The notes under the pieces: model-generated
The model's input: only the letters and a program-made list of their open reading frames with translations
What the model was told of the DNA's origin: nothing
The model's database searches: none
Assembly (NCBI RefSeq): GCF_002198655.1
Contig: NZ_MWLN01000226.1
Coordinates: forward strand, 1-32,994
Direction of reading: 5' to 3'
DNA: 32,994 bases
Source of the DNA: Kineosporia sp. A_224
GTDB lineage: Bacteria > Actinomycetota > Actinomycetes > Actinomycetales > Kineosporiaceae
Shown here: piece by piece, positions 6,915 through 16,130 of the stretch
Layout of the letters: each line of letters opens with the position of its first letter
Numbering within the stretch: the stretch's first letter is position 1
Made by a program: the position numbers and the translations under genes

Positions 6915-7345
6915 TGCACCCCGCGTTCGACGCCGAACCCCTGCTCCGGGGGGCCGCTCTGCGCGTCACCCGGCCCCGGGTCGCGGTGCTGACCGCGGTG
7001 CACCAGCACCCGCACGCCGACACCGACTCGATCATCCGCACCGTCCGGGCGGACCTGGCCGACGTGTCCACCCAGGCGGTGTACGACGTGCTGCGTGCCC
7101 TGACCACCGCGGGCCTCGTGCGGCGCATCGAGCCGGCAGGCTCCGCCGCACGCTACGAGGCCCGGGTCGGGGACAACCACCACCACGTCGTGTGCCGGTC
7201 GTGCGGTGACATCGCCGACGTCGACTGCGCCGTGGGCTACACCCCGTGCCTCACCGCCTCGCACGACCACGGCTTCTCGATCGACGAGGCCGAGGTCGTC
7301 TACTGGGGCCTGTGCCCCGACTGCTCCACGGCTCGTAGCTCCTGA
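6914..7345 (+). CDS. furA: FurA, Fur-family redox/peroxide-responsive repressor
   Basis: This is a 143-residue Fur-family metalloregulator. The N-terminal winged helix ends in the recognition helix VSTQAVYDVLRAL (about 51-63). The C-terminal half carries the metal and dimer features: DNHHHVVC (H89-H91), the two zinc-type pairs C94-x2-C97 and C134-x2-C137, and HDHGF (118-121). In mycobacteria and Streptomyces the same gene lies immediately before katG and represses both until oxidised. Here katG follows after 40 nt, which strongly supports that assignment. GTG at 6914 is chosen over the earlier in-frame start at 6830 because the promoter and operator lie between them and the family length (about 145) then fits. 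Translation is probably leaderless. Confidence 0.92.
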   Translation: MHPAFDAEPLLRGAALRVTRPRVAVLTAVHQHPHADTDSIIRTVRADLADVSTQAVYDVLRALTTAGLVRRIEPAGSAARYEARVGDNHHHVVCRSCGDIADVDCAVGYTPCLTASHDHGFSIDEAEVVYWGLCPDCSTARSS

Positions 7346-7368
7346 CCGCACCCCACCGAACCGTTGGT

Positions 7369-9590
<2,222 letters not shown>

Positions 9591-9596
9591 CGCCGT

Positions 9597-9644
9597 ACCA
9601 CCGGCAGCACCACCGGCAGCACCACCGGCAGCACCACCGGCAGC
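9597..9644 (+). repeat. 12-bp tandem repeat after katG
   Basis: ACCACCGGCAGC is repeated four times without mismatch, starting 6 nt past the katG stop codon and ending 4 nt before the terminator hairpin. It is in the 3' untranslated region; no real gene reads through it. Confidence 0.95.
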
Positions 9645-9648
9645 ACCT

Positions 9649-9682
9649 GGGCCCCGGACGGCGTACGCGCCGTCCGGGGCCC
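9649..9682 (+). terminator. Perfect 15-bp hairpin terminator of katG
   Basis: GGGCCCCGGACGGCG pairs with its complement (9668-9682) across TACG. There is no T-tract. The 13-base core GGCCCCGGACGGC recurs in the terminator at 11243-11272. Confidence 0.8.
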
Positions 9683-9739
9683 CGTCCGTTCCCGCCCGAC
9701 GAGCGACCATCGCCCCGGTCCGCCGCCGCCCGTGCGACG

Positions 9740-9745
9740 TAGTCT
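9740..9745 (+). promoter_or_regulatory. Candidate -10 box of the kelch gene
   Basis: TAGTCT fits TANNNT and lies 26 nt upstream of the ATG at 9772, with the ribosome binding site (GGAGGGGGAGG) in between. No recognisable -35 is seen 17 nt upstream. Confidence 0.4.
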
Positions 9746-9771
9746 CACGCGCGGAGGGGGAGGCGATCACC

Positions 9772-11232
9772 ATGCCTCGGTCAGTGCTGACCTTGTCGTC
9801 GCGTGCCGCGCGTTCCGGGCTCGTCGCAGTCGTCACGGGGGTGGTCCTCGCCGCGGGCCTGGCCGCACCGGCCGCCGCCGCCGTCCCGACCGCCCCCACC
9901 GGGGTGTGGGGCATCGGGTACGAGGGCGCCGTCCGGCTGACCTGGGTCGGCCCGGACGACGACGGCGGCGCCGCGATCACGTCCTACCTCGTCACGGACG
10001 ACCTCGGCGGCTCGTGGACGCTCGACCCGGAGGCCATCTACCCGACCGTCATCGACGGCCTCCCGAACGGCGTCGCCCGGCGCTTCACCGTGACGGCGGT
10101 CAACACGGACGGACCGGGGCCGGCGTCCGCGCCGTCGGCACCGGTCACGCCGCACGCGCAGTACGCAGGGCCTGTCTGGACCGCGACCGGCTCGCTGCCG
10201 GCGGCCCGGGAGCACGCCGGGGCCGTCCTGCTCGGCACCGGCCAGGTGCTCGTCGTCGGCGGCACCCGCTTCGACCCGGCGACCTGGACCTCGCACGCGC
10301 TGGCCACGGCGCTGCTCTACGACCCGGCGACCGGTCGCTGGGCGCGCACCGGCTCGCTGCCGGCGCCGAGGGCGGAGTTCGCCCTCGTCACGCTCGCCGA
10401 CGGTCGGGTGCAGCTCACCGGCGGCTTCGACGCGTCGTGGTCACCGACGGCCACGACGTTCCTCTACGACCCGGCGACCGGCACGTGGAGCACCGGCACC
10501 CCGATGACCCGGGCCCGGGCCCACCACTCGGCGACCGTGCTGGCGAACCGGCAGGTGCTCGTCGCAGGCGGCGAGACCACCGGCCCCGCGGTGACCGCCA
10601 CCGCCGAGACGTACGCCCCCGCGACCGCGACCTGGCGCGCCACCCGGCCCATGCCGACACCGCGGCACCGGCACAGCGCCGTCGTGCTCCCGGCCGGCAG
10701 CGCCGGTCAGGTGATCCTGGTGGGCGGCAACGACGGGACCGACGGGCTGCGGCCCACGGCCCTCTACGAGCAGGCGACCCGGACCTGGGTCGTCGGGCCG
10801 TCCCTGCAGCGCCAGCGCACGACGGAGGACGTCGGCGACCCGACCGTGACGGCCCTCGCGGACGGCCGCGTCCTGGTCGCCGGCGGCTACTACGGCGGCG
10901 TGCTGCGGTCGGCGGAGGTCTACACGCCGTCGACGAACACGTTCGCGCTCACGCGGCCGCTGCGGTTCGCGCTCGAGGGTGACCACACCGCGACGCTGCT
11001 CACCGACGGGCGCGTGCTGGTCGTCGGCGGGATCGACGACTGGGGCGGGCTGCGGACGACGCAGCTCTGGTCGCCGGTCACCGGCCGGTGGACCCGCGGC
11101 AACGACCTGCCGGGCGACCGGGCGTCGCACGTGGCGGTCCGGACCGGCAGCGGTGCCGTGCTCGTGGCCGGGGGCATGGAGTGGGCGCCGGCCTTCGGGT
11201 CGGTGCGGACGGCGCTGCTCTACCAGCCGTGA
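9772..11232 (+). CDS. Secreted Fn3-kelch beta-propeller protein
   Basis: This is a 486-residue exported protein. A Sec signal peptide occupies residues 1-37 (basic MPRSVLTLSSRAARSG, hydrophobic core, AAPAAAA before the cut). A fibronectin type III domain follows (about 40-130, TAPTGVWG to SAPSAPVTP). The rest contains seven kelch-type strands, each a variant of DGRVLVAGG, interleaved with YDPATGRW-type turns, enough to close a seven-bladed propeller of the galactose-oxidase type. I see no copper ligands set out as in galactose oxidase, no sortase motif and no anchor, so the protein is probably free outside the cell and may bind carbohydrate or protein. Ligand unknown. It stands alone between two terminators. 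Confidence 0.88.
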   Translation: MPRSVLTLSSRAARSGLVAVVTGVVLAAGLAAPAAAAVPTAPTGVWGIGYEGAVRLTWVGPDDDGGAAITSYLVTDDLGGSWTLDPEAIYPTVIDGLPNGVARRFTVTAVNTDGPGPASAPSAPVTPHAQYAGPVWTATGSLPAAREHAGAVLLGTGQVLVVGGTRFDPATWTSHALATALLYDPATGRWARTGSLPAPRAEFALVTLADGRVQLTGGFDASWSPTATTFLYDPATGTWSTGTPMTRARAHHSATVLANRQVLVAGGETTGPAVTATAETYAPATATWRATRPMPTPRHRHSAVVLPAGSAGQVILVGGNDGTDGLRPTALYEQATRTWVVGPSLQRQRTTEDVGDPTVTALADGRVLVAGGYYGGVLRSAEVYTPSTNTFALTRPLRFALEGDHTATLLTDGRVLVVGGIDDWGGLRTTQLWSPVTGRWTRGNDLPGDRASHVAVRTGSGAVLVAGGMEWAPAFGSVRTALLYQP

Positions 11233-11242
11233 GGAAGGGCGG

Positions 11243-11272
11243 GGCCCCGGACGGCACGCGCCGTCCGGGGCC
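11243..11272. terminator. Perfect 13-bp hairpin between convergent genes
   Basis: GGCCCCGGACGGC pairs with its complement (11260-11272) across ACGC. It lies between the kelch gene (ends 11232) and the leftward nitroreductase gene (ends 11296), so it can serve both. Its arm is identical to the core of the katG terminator. Confidence 0.8.
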
Positions 11273-11295
11273 TTGCCGTCGTCACCGGCCCGGCG

Positions 11296-11712
11296 TCAGC
11301 GCTTCGGCGTGAGCGCCACGACGGGGATGACCCGGTCGGTCTTCGTCTGGTACTCGGCGAACCCTGGTGACCAGGTGACGACCTGCTGCCAGGCCCGCGC
11401 GCGCTCGTCCCCCTCGAGCACCTCGGCCTCGGCGTCGTACTCCGCGAGCGCGTCACCCTCCCAGCGGCGCACGTGCACCGTCGGGTTCGCGACGAGGTTG
11501 TGGAACCACGCGGGATGGGTGTCCGCGCCGGCCTTGCTCGCGATGACGAGCAGCCGGTCCCCGTCGGGCAGGCAGGCGACCGGTGAGGTGCGCCGCTGCC
11601 CGGTCCTCGCACCGGTCGTGTCGAGCAGCACGAGGTTGTGGCGGTCGAACGTGTCCACGATCCGCGCGCGTCCCTCCAGGAACTGCTCGATGACGGCGTC
11701 GTTCCAGCCCAT
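11296..11712 (-). CDS. Nitroreductase/quinone reductase family protein (F420H2-type, Ddn-like)
   Basis: This 138-residue protein belongs to the split-barrel family PF04075 (DUF385), whose studied members, such as Ddn of Mycobacterium tuberculosis, use reduced F420 to reduce quinones and nitro compounds. Family motifs are LVLLDTTGARTGQRRTSPVA (residues 27-46), LLVIASKAGADTHPAWFHNL (54-73), NPTVHVRRW and the closing VIPVVALTPK. The ATG at 11712 has GGAGG 5 nt upstream. An 8-bp hairpin (GCGGCTCC/GGAGCCGC, 11730-11750) sits in its leader. It is divergent from the TPR-GGDEF gene, 147 nt away. Cofactor use (F420 rather than FMN) is inferred from the family. Confidence 0.9.
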   Translation of the reverse strand: MGWNDAVIEQFLEGRARIVDTFDRHNLVLLDTTGARTGQRRTSPVACLPDGDRLLVIASKAGADTHPAWFHNLVANPTVHVRRWEGDALAEYDAEAEVLEGDERARAWQQVVTWSPGFAEYQTKTDRVIPVVALTPKR

Positions 11713-11859
11713 GCCTACCTCCGGTGTCGGCGGCTCCCCGGCGGAGCCGCACCCGACCCAACACCCGGGCGGCGCGGGTGCTTCCGCGGCGCGCCGCGGC
11801 GTCCGCTTTGGTTCACCCGCCGGCCGGCCGACGTACCTCCTGTGGGTCCTGAGGCACCG

Positions 11860-13446
11860 GTGACCGCCGCGTCGGCCGCCCCGGCGGGCGCTGTCGCGCG
11901 CGCCGGGCTCGCGGCCCGCCTCGACGACCTCGAACGACAGCGGTCGGCGGACGTCGAGCAGCGGCTCCTCGGGGCCCGCGAGGTCGAGGACGAGGCGCGC
12001 GCCGCCGGCCTCGAGGTCGAGGCCATGCGGGCCCGGCTCGTGGTCGCCGACATGCTGCTGCGTCTGGGGGACAGCACCCGGGCCGCCCAGCTCGCCGTCG
12101 AGGTCAACGCCTGGGCAGCCCAGGAGGGCCCGCGCTCGGTGCGGTCGCGCAGCCACCTCGTGCTCTCGTCCCTGCTCGAGAGCATCGGGGACGCCGCCTC
12201 GTCGCTCGACCACGCCGTCCGGGCCCTGGAGCTGCTGGACGGCTCGACCCCGGCCCGGCAGCGCGGCAGCACGCTGCTGCGGCTGGCGGACGCGGCGGCG
12301 CTCGTCGGGGCGGTGGACGACGCCCGCCGGCGGTACCGGGAGGCCGGAGCCGTCTTCGCCGCGCTCCGCGACGAGGACCACCGGCTCATCGTCCTGAACA
12401 ACCTCGCGGTCCTCGAGTACGAGAGCGGGGACGCGACCGCGGCCCTCGCCGCGGCCGACCAGCTCGTGCAGCGGTGCGGCGAGGACGCGCTGGACGCGGC
12501 GTACGCCGACACCATCGCGCGGGCGCACCTCGCGGCGGGCGACCTGGGGACGGCGGAGCGGATGGTGCTGCTCGGGTTCCGGCGGCGGCAGACGCTCGGG
12601 GAGGCCCAGGCGGTCACCCCGGCCGAGCTCCTGCTCACGCACGCGGAGGTGCTGCTGGCGCTGGGCCGCGTCGACGAGGCCGCGCAGCGGCTCGACGAGT
12701 GCACGGTCGTGTGCGAGGAGCGCGGGCTGCGGGCCGCCCGGGTCCAGACGCTCGAGCTGCTGGCCCGGGTGCACGCGGCCCGCGGCGACCTCGCCGCCGC
12801 GTACGCGACGCACCGCACGTTCCACGAGGAGTACGTGGCCGTCCGGTCCCACCAGCAGGAGGCCGCCGCCCGGACCCGGCAGGCCCTCGCGGAGACGGCG
12901 GAGGCCCGGGCCGAGGCCCGCCGGTTCCGGGAGCAGGCGCGCACCGACCCGCTCACCGAGCTGCCGAACCGTCGCTTCGTCGACGAGGAGCTGCCCCGGC
13001 TGCTCGCGGAGGCCGCGCACGAGCCCGGGTGCGTGCTGGCGGCGGTCGTCGACGTCGACCACTTCAAGCAGGTCAACGACGGCTTCTCGCACGACGTGGG
13101 TGACGAGGTGCTCCGACGGCTCGGTCAGCGGCTGGCCGCCGCGGCGGTCCCCCACGGCTTCGCCGCGCGGCTCGGCGGCGAGGAGTTCCTCGTCGTGCTG
13201 CGGTGCGACGAGCCGGGCACGGGAGCGGCCCGGCTGGAGAGGCTGCGCACCGACGTGCAGGCACTGCCCTGGCAGGAGGTCGCGGCGGGGCTCGGCGTCA
13301 CCGTGAGCATCGGAGCCGGCCTGGCCGGCCCGGCGGACACCCAGGCCACCCTGCTGCGCCGCGCGGACGAGAACCTCTACCGGGCCAAGGCACAGGGGCG
13401 GAACCGGGTGGTCGGCGACCCCGGCGCGGCTCAGCGCGCGACGTAG
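11860..13446 (+). CDS. TPR-GGDEF diguanylate cyclase
   Basis: This is a 528-residue cytoplasmic protein. Residues about 40-330 form TPR-like helical repeats (for example STLLRLADAAALVGAVDDAR, then DTIARAHLAAGDLGTAER and LLTHAEVLLALGRVDEAAQRL). A charged coiled-coil segment (about 335-360) links them to a GGDEF domain starting TDPLTELPNRR (362). The active motif is GGEEF (439-443), a functional variant; VVDVDHFKQVND carries the usual metal Asp. The inhibitory RxxD site is absent: the corresponding residues are VPHG. It should make cyclic di-GMP under control of something bound by the TPRs. GTG at 11860 has GAGG 5 nt upstream; the earlier in-frame GTG at 11842 lacks a binding site. Its 3' end overlaps the leftward neighbour by 16 nt. 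Confidence 0.9.
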   Translation: MTAASAAPAGAVARAGLAARLDDLERQRSADVEQRLLGAREVEDEARAAGLEVEAMRARLVVADMLLRLGDSTRAAQLAVEVNAWAAQEGPRSVRSRSHLVLSSLLESIGDAASSLDHAVRALELLDGSTPARQRGSTLLRLADAAALVGAVDDARRRYREAGAVFAALRDEDHRLIVLNNLAVLEYESGDATAALAAADQLVQRCGEDALDAAYADTIARAHLAAGDLGTAERMVLLGFRRRQTLGEAQAVTPAELLLTHAEVLLALGRVDEAAQRLDECTVVCEERGLRAARVQTLELLARVHAARGDLAAAYATHRTFHEEYVAVRSHQQEAAARTRQALAETAEARAEARRFREQARTDPLTELPNRRFVDEELPRLLAEAAHEPGCVLAAVVDVDHFKQVNDGFSHDVGDEVLRRLGQRLAAAAVPHGFAARLGGEEFLVVLRCDEPGTGAARLERLRTDVQALPWQEVAAGLGVTVSIGAGLAGPADTQATLLRRADENLYRAKAQGRNRVVGDPGAAQRAT

Positions 13447-14150
13447 ACCGTGTTCGCGGACTCCCCGCGGGTCAACGGGTTCGCGAAGGTGACGACGTGC
13501 GCCTCGACGCTGCCGAACACCGCGCGCAGCACTCCGAGGAACGCCTCGTCGGGCGGGTCGTCGGACCACAGCGCGAAGACCCCGCCGGGATGCAGGTGCC
13601 GGAGCAGGTGCCGCAGCCCGTCGACGGTGTAGAACGCGGCGTGGCTCGGGTGCAGGACGTGCGCCGGCGTGTGGTCGATGTCCACGAGGACGGCGTGGAA
13701 CCGCCGGCCCGGCGCGTCGGGGTCGTAGCCGTCGTCCGTCGCGGTGGCCGCGAAGAAGTCCCCGCGGACGAGCCGCGCACGCGGATCGGCGGCCAGCCCG
13801 ACGGTGTCCGGCAGCAGGTCGCGCTCGTGCCAGTCGACCACCTCGGCGAGCGCCTCGACGACGACCAGCGCGCCGACGCGGGCGTCCTCCAGCACCGTCC
13901 GCGCGGTGTAGCCGAGACCGAGCCCGCCGACGACGACGTCGAGACCGCCGCCGTCCGGGTCGGGCAGGGCGGCCAGGCCGAGCCGGGCCAGCTCGACCTC
14001 GGCGACGGTGAACAGGCTCGACATGAGGAACTCGTCGCCGAGCTTCACCTCGAAGACGTCGACCCCGAGCGTCGGCTCGACCCGGCGGCGCAGGCTGATC
14101 TCCCCCATCGCGGTGCTCGCCCAGGCGAGCTCCTCGAACCGTGCACCCAC
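13431..14150 (-). CDS. Spermidine synthase-like / SAM-methyltransferase-fold protein
   Basis: This 239-residue protein has the Rossmann fold of the spermidine-synthase family. Seen are a glycine-rich motif VVVGGLGLGYTA (about 73-82), an acidic strand end VVVEAL (about 95-100), then FHAVLVDIDHTP with the DxD-like pair, and a closing beta-hairpin. Related actinobacterial genes are often annotated as spermidine synthase, but the aminopropyl-acceptor residues cannot be verified by eye, so a methyltransferase or a structural relative is equally possible. I use GTG at 14150; the longer ORF to 14321 would run across the DUF2975 promoter. The gene converges on the GGDEF gene with a 16-nt overlap of coding ends and no room for a terminator. 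Confidence 0.75.
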   Translation of the reverse strand: MGARFEELAWASTAMGEISLRRRVEPTLGVDVFEVKLGDEFLMSSLFTVAEVELARLGLAALPDPDGGGLDVVVGGLGLGYTARTVLEDARVGALVVVEALAEVVDWHERDLLPDTVGLAADPRARLVRGDFFAATATDDGYDPDAPGRRFHAVLVDIDHTPAHVLHPSHAAFYTVDGLRHLLRHLHPGGVFALWSDDPPDEAFLGVLRAVFGSVEAHVVTFANPLTRGESANTVYVAR

Positions 14151-14232
14151 GCGGCGTCCCGTCGTCGACGCCGCGGCGGTGAGGTCACCCGGTCGGCGCG
14201 CCAAGGTACCGCGCCGGCGGCCGGGCCGACGG

Positions 14233-14290
14233 TTGACGGGCCCCGTTCCCCGGCATATCGTTCTTCGATATCCATCTCGTTTTTCGATAC
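14233..14290 (+). promoter_or_regulatory. Promoter with two tandem palindromic operators (DUF2975-XRE operon)
   Basis: TTGACG (14233-14238), 17 nt, then TATCGT (14256-14261) make a good promoter. The palindrome ATATCGTTCTTCGATAT (14255-14271) covers the -10, and a second copy ATCTCGTTTTTCGATAC (14274-14290, 14 of 17 identical) lies between the start point and the ribosome binding site, 19 nt further on. The spacing puts both on nearly the same face of the helix. The XRE protein of the operon is the obvious ligand. Confidence 0.7.
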
Positions 14291-14302
14291 GGAGGCGATG
14301 AC

Positions 14303-14902
14303 ATGACGACGCCGCGCCCACGGCGAGCGCTGCGGCTCCTGCAGGGGGCGGCGACCACGGTCCACGTCGCGGCGCTCTGCCTCGCCGTCGCCGTGCTCGT
14401 CATCGCGTTCGTCCCGGGGTCATCGGTGACGGTCGACCTTCCCGCCCACCTGTTCAGCACCCCGGCGGCCGTCACCGGCACCACCCCGGGGGTCACCCTC
14501 GACCCGGCGGGGCAGCTGGCCTTCGTGCTCGCCGACCCGACGACCGTGCAGCGGCTGCTCCGGGCCACGACCGTCGTCCCCGGCCTGCTCGTCGTCGCCG
14601 AGGTCGCCCGCCGGCTGGCCGACCTCCTGCGCTCGGCCCGGCAGCACGACCCGTTCACCGCGCAGACCGTCCGGCGGCTCACGACGGTCGCGAAGATCGC
14701 CGCGGTGGGCGGCTCCGCGACGTGGCTGCTCGGCGTCGTCGCGGCCTGGGTGCTCGTGTCGACCGTCGTCGACCCGCAGGTCACGGTCGAGCCGTCCGGG
14801 GGCCTGGTCGGCTGGCTCGCCGTCGGCCTCGTCGTCGCCGGGTTCGCGCAGCTGGTGGACCGCGGCGTCGACCTGCGCACCGAGCTCGACACCGTCATCT
14901 GA
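14303..14902 (+). CDS. DUF2975 membrane protein
   Basis: This 199-residue membrane protein fits DUF2975, a family nearly always paired with a small YozG-type HTH gene, as here. Four hydrophobic helices are visible: about residues 17-38, 85-100 (VVPGLLVVAEVARR), 127-150 (AAVGGSATWLLGVVAAWVLV) and 166-185. The segment RSARQHDPFTAQTVRRL between helices two and three is the conserved family loop. The external loop after helix one is long (about 40-80). GGAGG lies 7 nt before the ATG. Its stop overlaps the next start by one base (TGATG), so the two are translated together. The role is unknown; these pairs may be membrane sensors with their own repressor. Confidence 0.88.
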   Translation: MTTPRPRRALRLLQGAATTVHVAALCLAVAVLVIAFVPGSSVTVDLPAHLFSTPAAVTGTTPGVTLDPAGQLAFVLADPTTVQRLLRATTVVPGLLVVAEVARRLADLLRSARQHDPFTAQTVRRLTTVAKIAAVGGSATWLLGVVAAWVLVSTVVDPQVTVEPSGGLVGWLAVGLVVAGFAQLVDRGVDLRTELDTVI

Positions 14903-15135
14903 TGACCGAGCAGCACCGTGTGACGGTCCGACTGGACGAGCTGCTCGTGGCCCGCGGGATGACCCTCGTCGAGCTGTCGTCGCAGGTCGGCGTCACGGTG
15001 GCGAACCTGTCGATCCTCAAGAACGGCCACGCGCGCGCCATCCGCTTCAGCACCCTGACCGCGATCTGCGACGCGGTCGGCTGCACCCCCGGCGACCTGC
15101 TGGGGCTGCGCGGGGACGACGCGCCCGCCGGGTGA
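14902..15135 (+). CDS. XRE/Cro-type small HTH regulator (YozG-like)
   Basis: This 77-residue protein is a bare helix-turn-helix domain. After VTVRLDELLVARGM comes the HTH proper, LVELSSQVGVTVANLSILKNGHARAIRFSTL (about 22-52), then ICDAVGCTPGDLLGLR, the standard end of Cro/YozG-like proteins. It is the second gene of the DUF2975 operon, starting at the overlapping TGATG. The usual model is that it represses its own operon; the two palindromes at 14255-14290 are the natural sites. The short C-terminal tail has no extra domain. A weak hairpin follows at 15147-15164. Confidence 0.93.
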   Translation: MTEQHRVTVRLDELLVARGMTLVELSSQVGVTVANLSILKNGHARAIRFSTLTAICDAVGCTPGDLLGLRGDDAPAG

Positions 15136-15146
15136 GCCCGGCAGCA

Positions 15147-15164
15147 GTCCCGGACGCCCGGGAC
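15147..15164. terminator. Short hairpin after the XRE gene
   Basis: GTCCCGG pairs with CCGGGAC across ACGC, 11 nt past the stop. Only 7 bp and no T-tract, so this is a weak terminator at best. Confidence 0.3.
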
Positions 15165-15284
15165 GTTCCGCAGGTGGTGCCGCGCACCGCCCGGAGAAGA
15201 ATTGATGCCGTCGCACCCGCGAGGGCGCCACCGTCCAGGACCGTGACGATCCTGCAGGGACGACCGGGTGCAGAAGGAGGAGCC

Positions 15285-15674
15285 ATGACTCCCACCGCCC
15301 CGAGCACCGGGGACCTGCGGCGTCGCACCGCCGAGCGGGCCTACGCGCAGCTCGGCCACTCACCGTCGCCGCGCCCGCTCCTCGCCGTCCACTGCGCGTC
15401 CGCCCACCACGTCGCCACCGTCTTCGCGACCCCGGCGGGAGCCGTGTTCGTCTCCGTGCCGCGGGCCCACAGCCACGGAGACCGCGACCGGCACGACGCC
15501 GCCCACCACGGCGGCCACCGGGACCGGCCCTACGTCGACTGGGTCGACCCCGACGGCGGGGTGACGCTCGACGACCCGCTGCCCGCCGGCTGCGAGTGCG
15601 GCGCTCGGTCGCTGTCCCGGCGGCTGCTCCTGCGGGCCGTCGCGGCCGGGGAGCACCGGATGGTCATCGACTGA
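15285..15674 (+). CDS. Hypothetical Cys/His-rich protein, 129 residues
   Basis: The ATG at 15285 has a perfect AAGGAGG 4 nt upstream, so the earlier in-frame start at 15132 is rejected. The protein is small and soluble. A central stretch (residues 60-80) is crowded with histidines (RAHSHGDRDRHDAAHHGGH). C37 in AVHCAS together with C103-x-C105 in AGCECGARSLSR could complete a zinc site. The closing helix is LSRRLLLRAVAAGEH. I believe similar unnamed proteins occur widely in Actinomycetota, but recognise no function. An inverted repeat CAGGA/TCCTG (15236-15254) lies in its leader. It ends 12 nt from the convergent MmcQ gene. Confidence 0.75.
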   Translation: MTPTAPSTGDLRRRTAERAYAQLGHSPSPRPLLAVHCASAHHVATVFATPAGAVFVSVPRAHSHGDRDRHDAAHHGGHRDRPYVDWVDPDGGVTLDDPLPAGCECGARSLSRRLLLRAVAAGEHRMVID

Positions 15675-15686
15675 CCGGCGCCCCGC

Positions 15687-16052
15687 TCACTCGACGAAGT
15701 CGGCCTCGAGGTGCTCGGGCGCGCGCATCCGCCAGGCGTCGGTGACGAGCTCGGTGAGCCGCGCGACGTCCACCGTCCCGAGCCGCAGCATGACCAGCGG
15801 CACGTCGCCGTAGCCGGGCGCGGTGAAGAACCTCTCCGGCTCGCCGAGCAGGAGGGCCTGCTTCTCGTCCTCGTCGCCGACGAAGAGCACGGCGACGTCG
15901 GTGCGGATCTCGCGCGGTCTGCCGGGCCGGCGCTCCGGGTACGACCAGACGAAGCCCTTGCCACCGACGCGGAAGTCGAAGCCGGCGCTCTGTACCTCCT
16001 CCACGTGGGGCAGCGCGCGGGCCAGCCGCCGCACGTCGTCCGCGTCAGCCAT
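15687..16052 (-). CDS. MmcQ/YjbR family protein
   Basis: This 121-residue protein fits the MmcQ/YjbR family (a CyaY-like fold, proposed DNA binding, function unsettled). It begins ADADDVRRLARALPHVEE, continues with the conserved FRVGGKGFVWSYPER (about 27-41) and KQALLLGEPERFFTAPGYGDVPLVMLRL (about 64-92), and ends with the helix LTELVTDAWRMRAP. The ATG at 16052 lacks a strong binding site. TAGCGT at 16095-16090 could be its own -10 box. It follows the DUF899 gene by 78 nt on the same strand. Confidence 0.9.
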   Translation of the reverse strand: MADADDVRRLARALPHVEEVQSAGFDFRVGGKGFVWSYPERRPGRPREIRTDVAVLFVGDEDEKQALLLGEPERFFTAPGYGDVPLVMLRLGTVDVARLTELVTDAWRMRAPEHLEADFVE

Positions 16053-16130
16053 CGGGAACCGTTCTGCCGGAGGTCTTCTGCACTCCCAGACGCTACCTCG
16101 TCGGTCGGCCGGGCGGCGTCGGCCCGGGGC

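Noticed and set aside
13431-14321. Longer start for the spermidine-synthase-like protein
   Set aside because: The added part is Arg-rich and crosses the DUF2975 promoter and operators.
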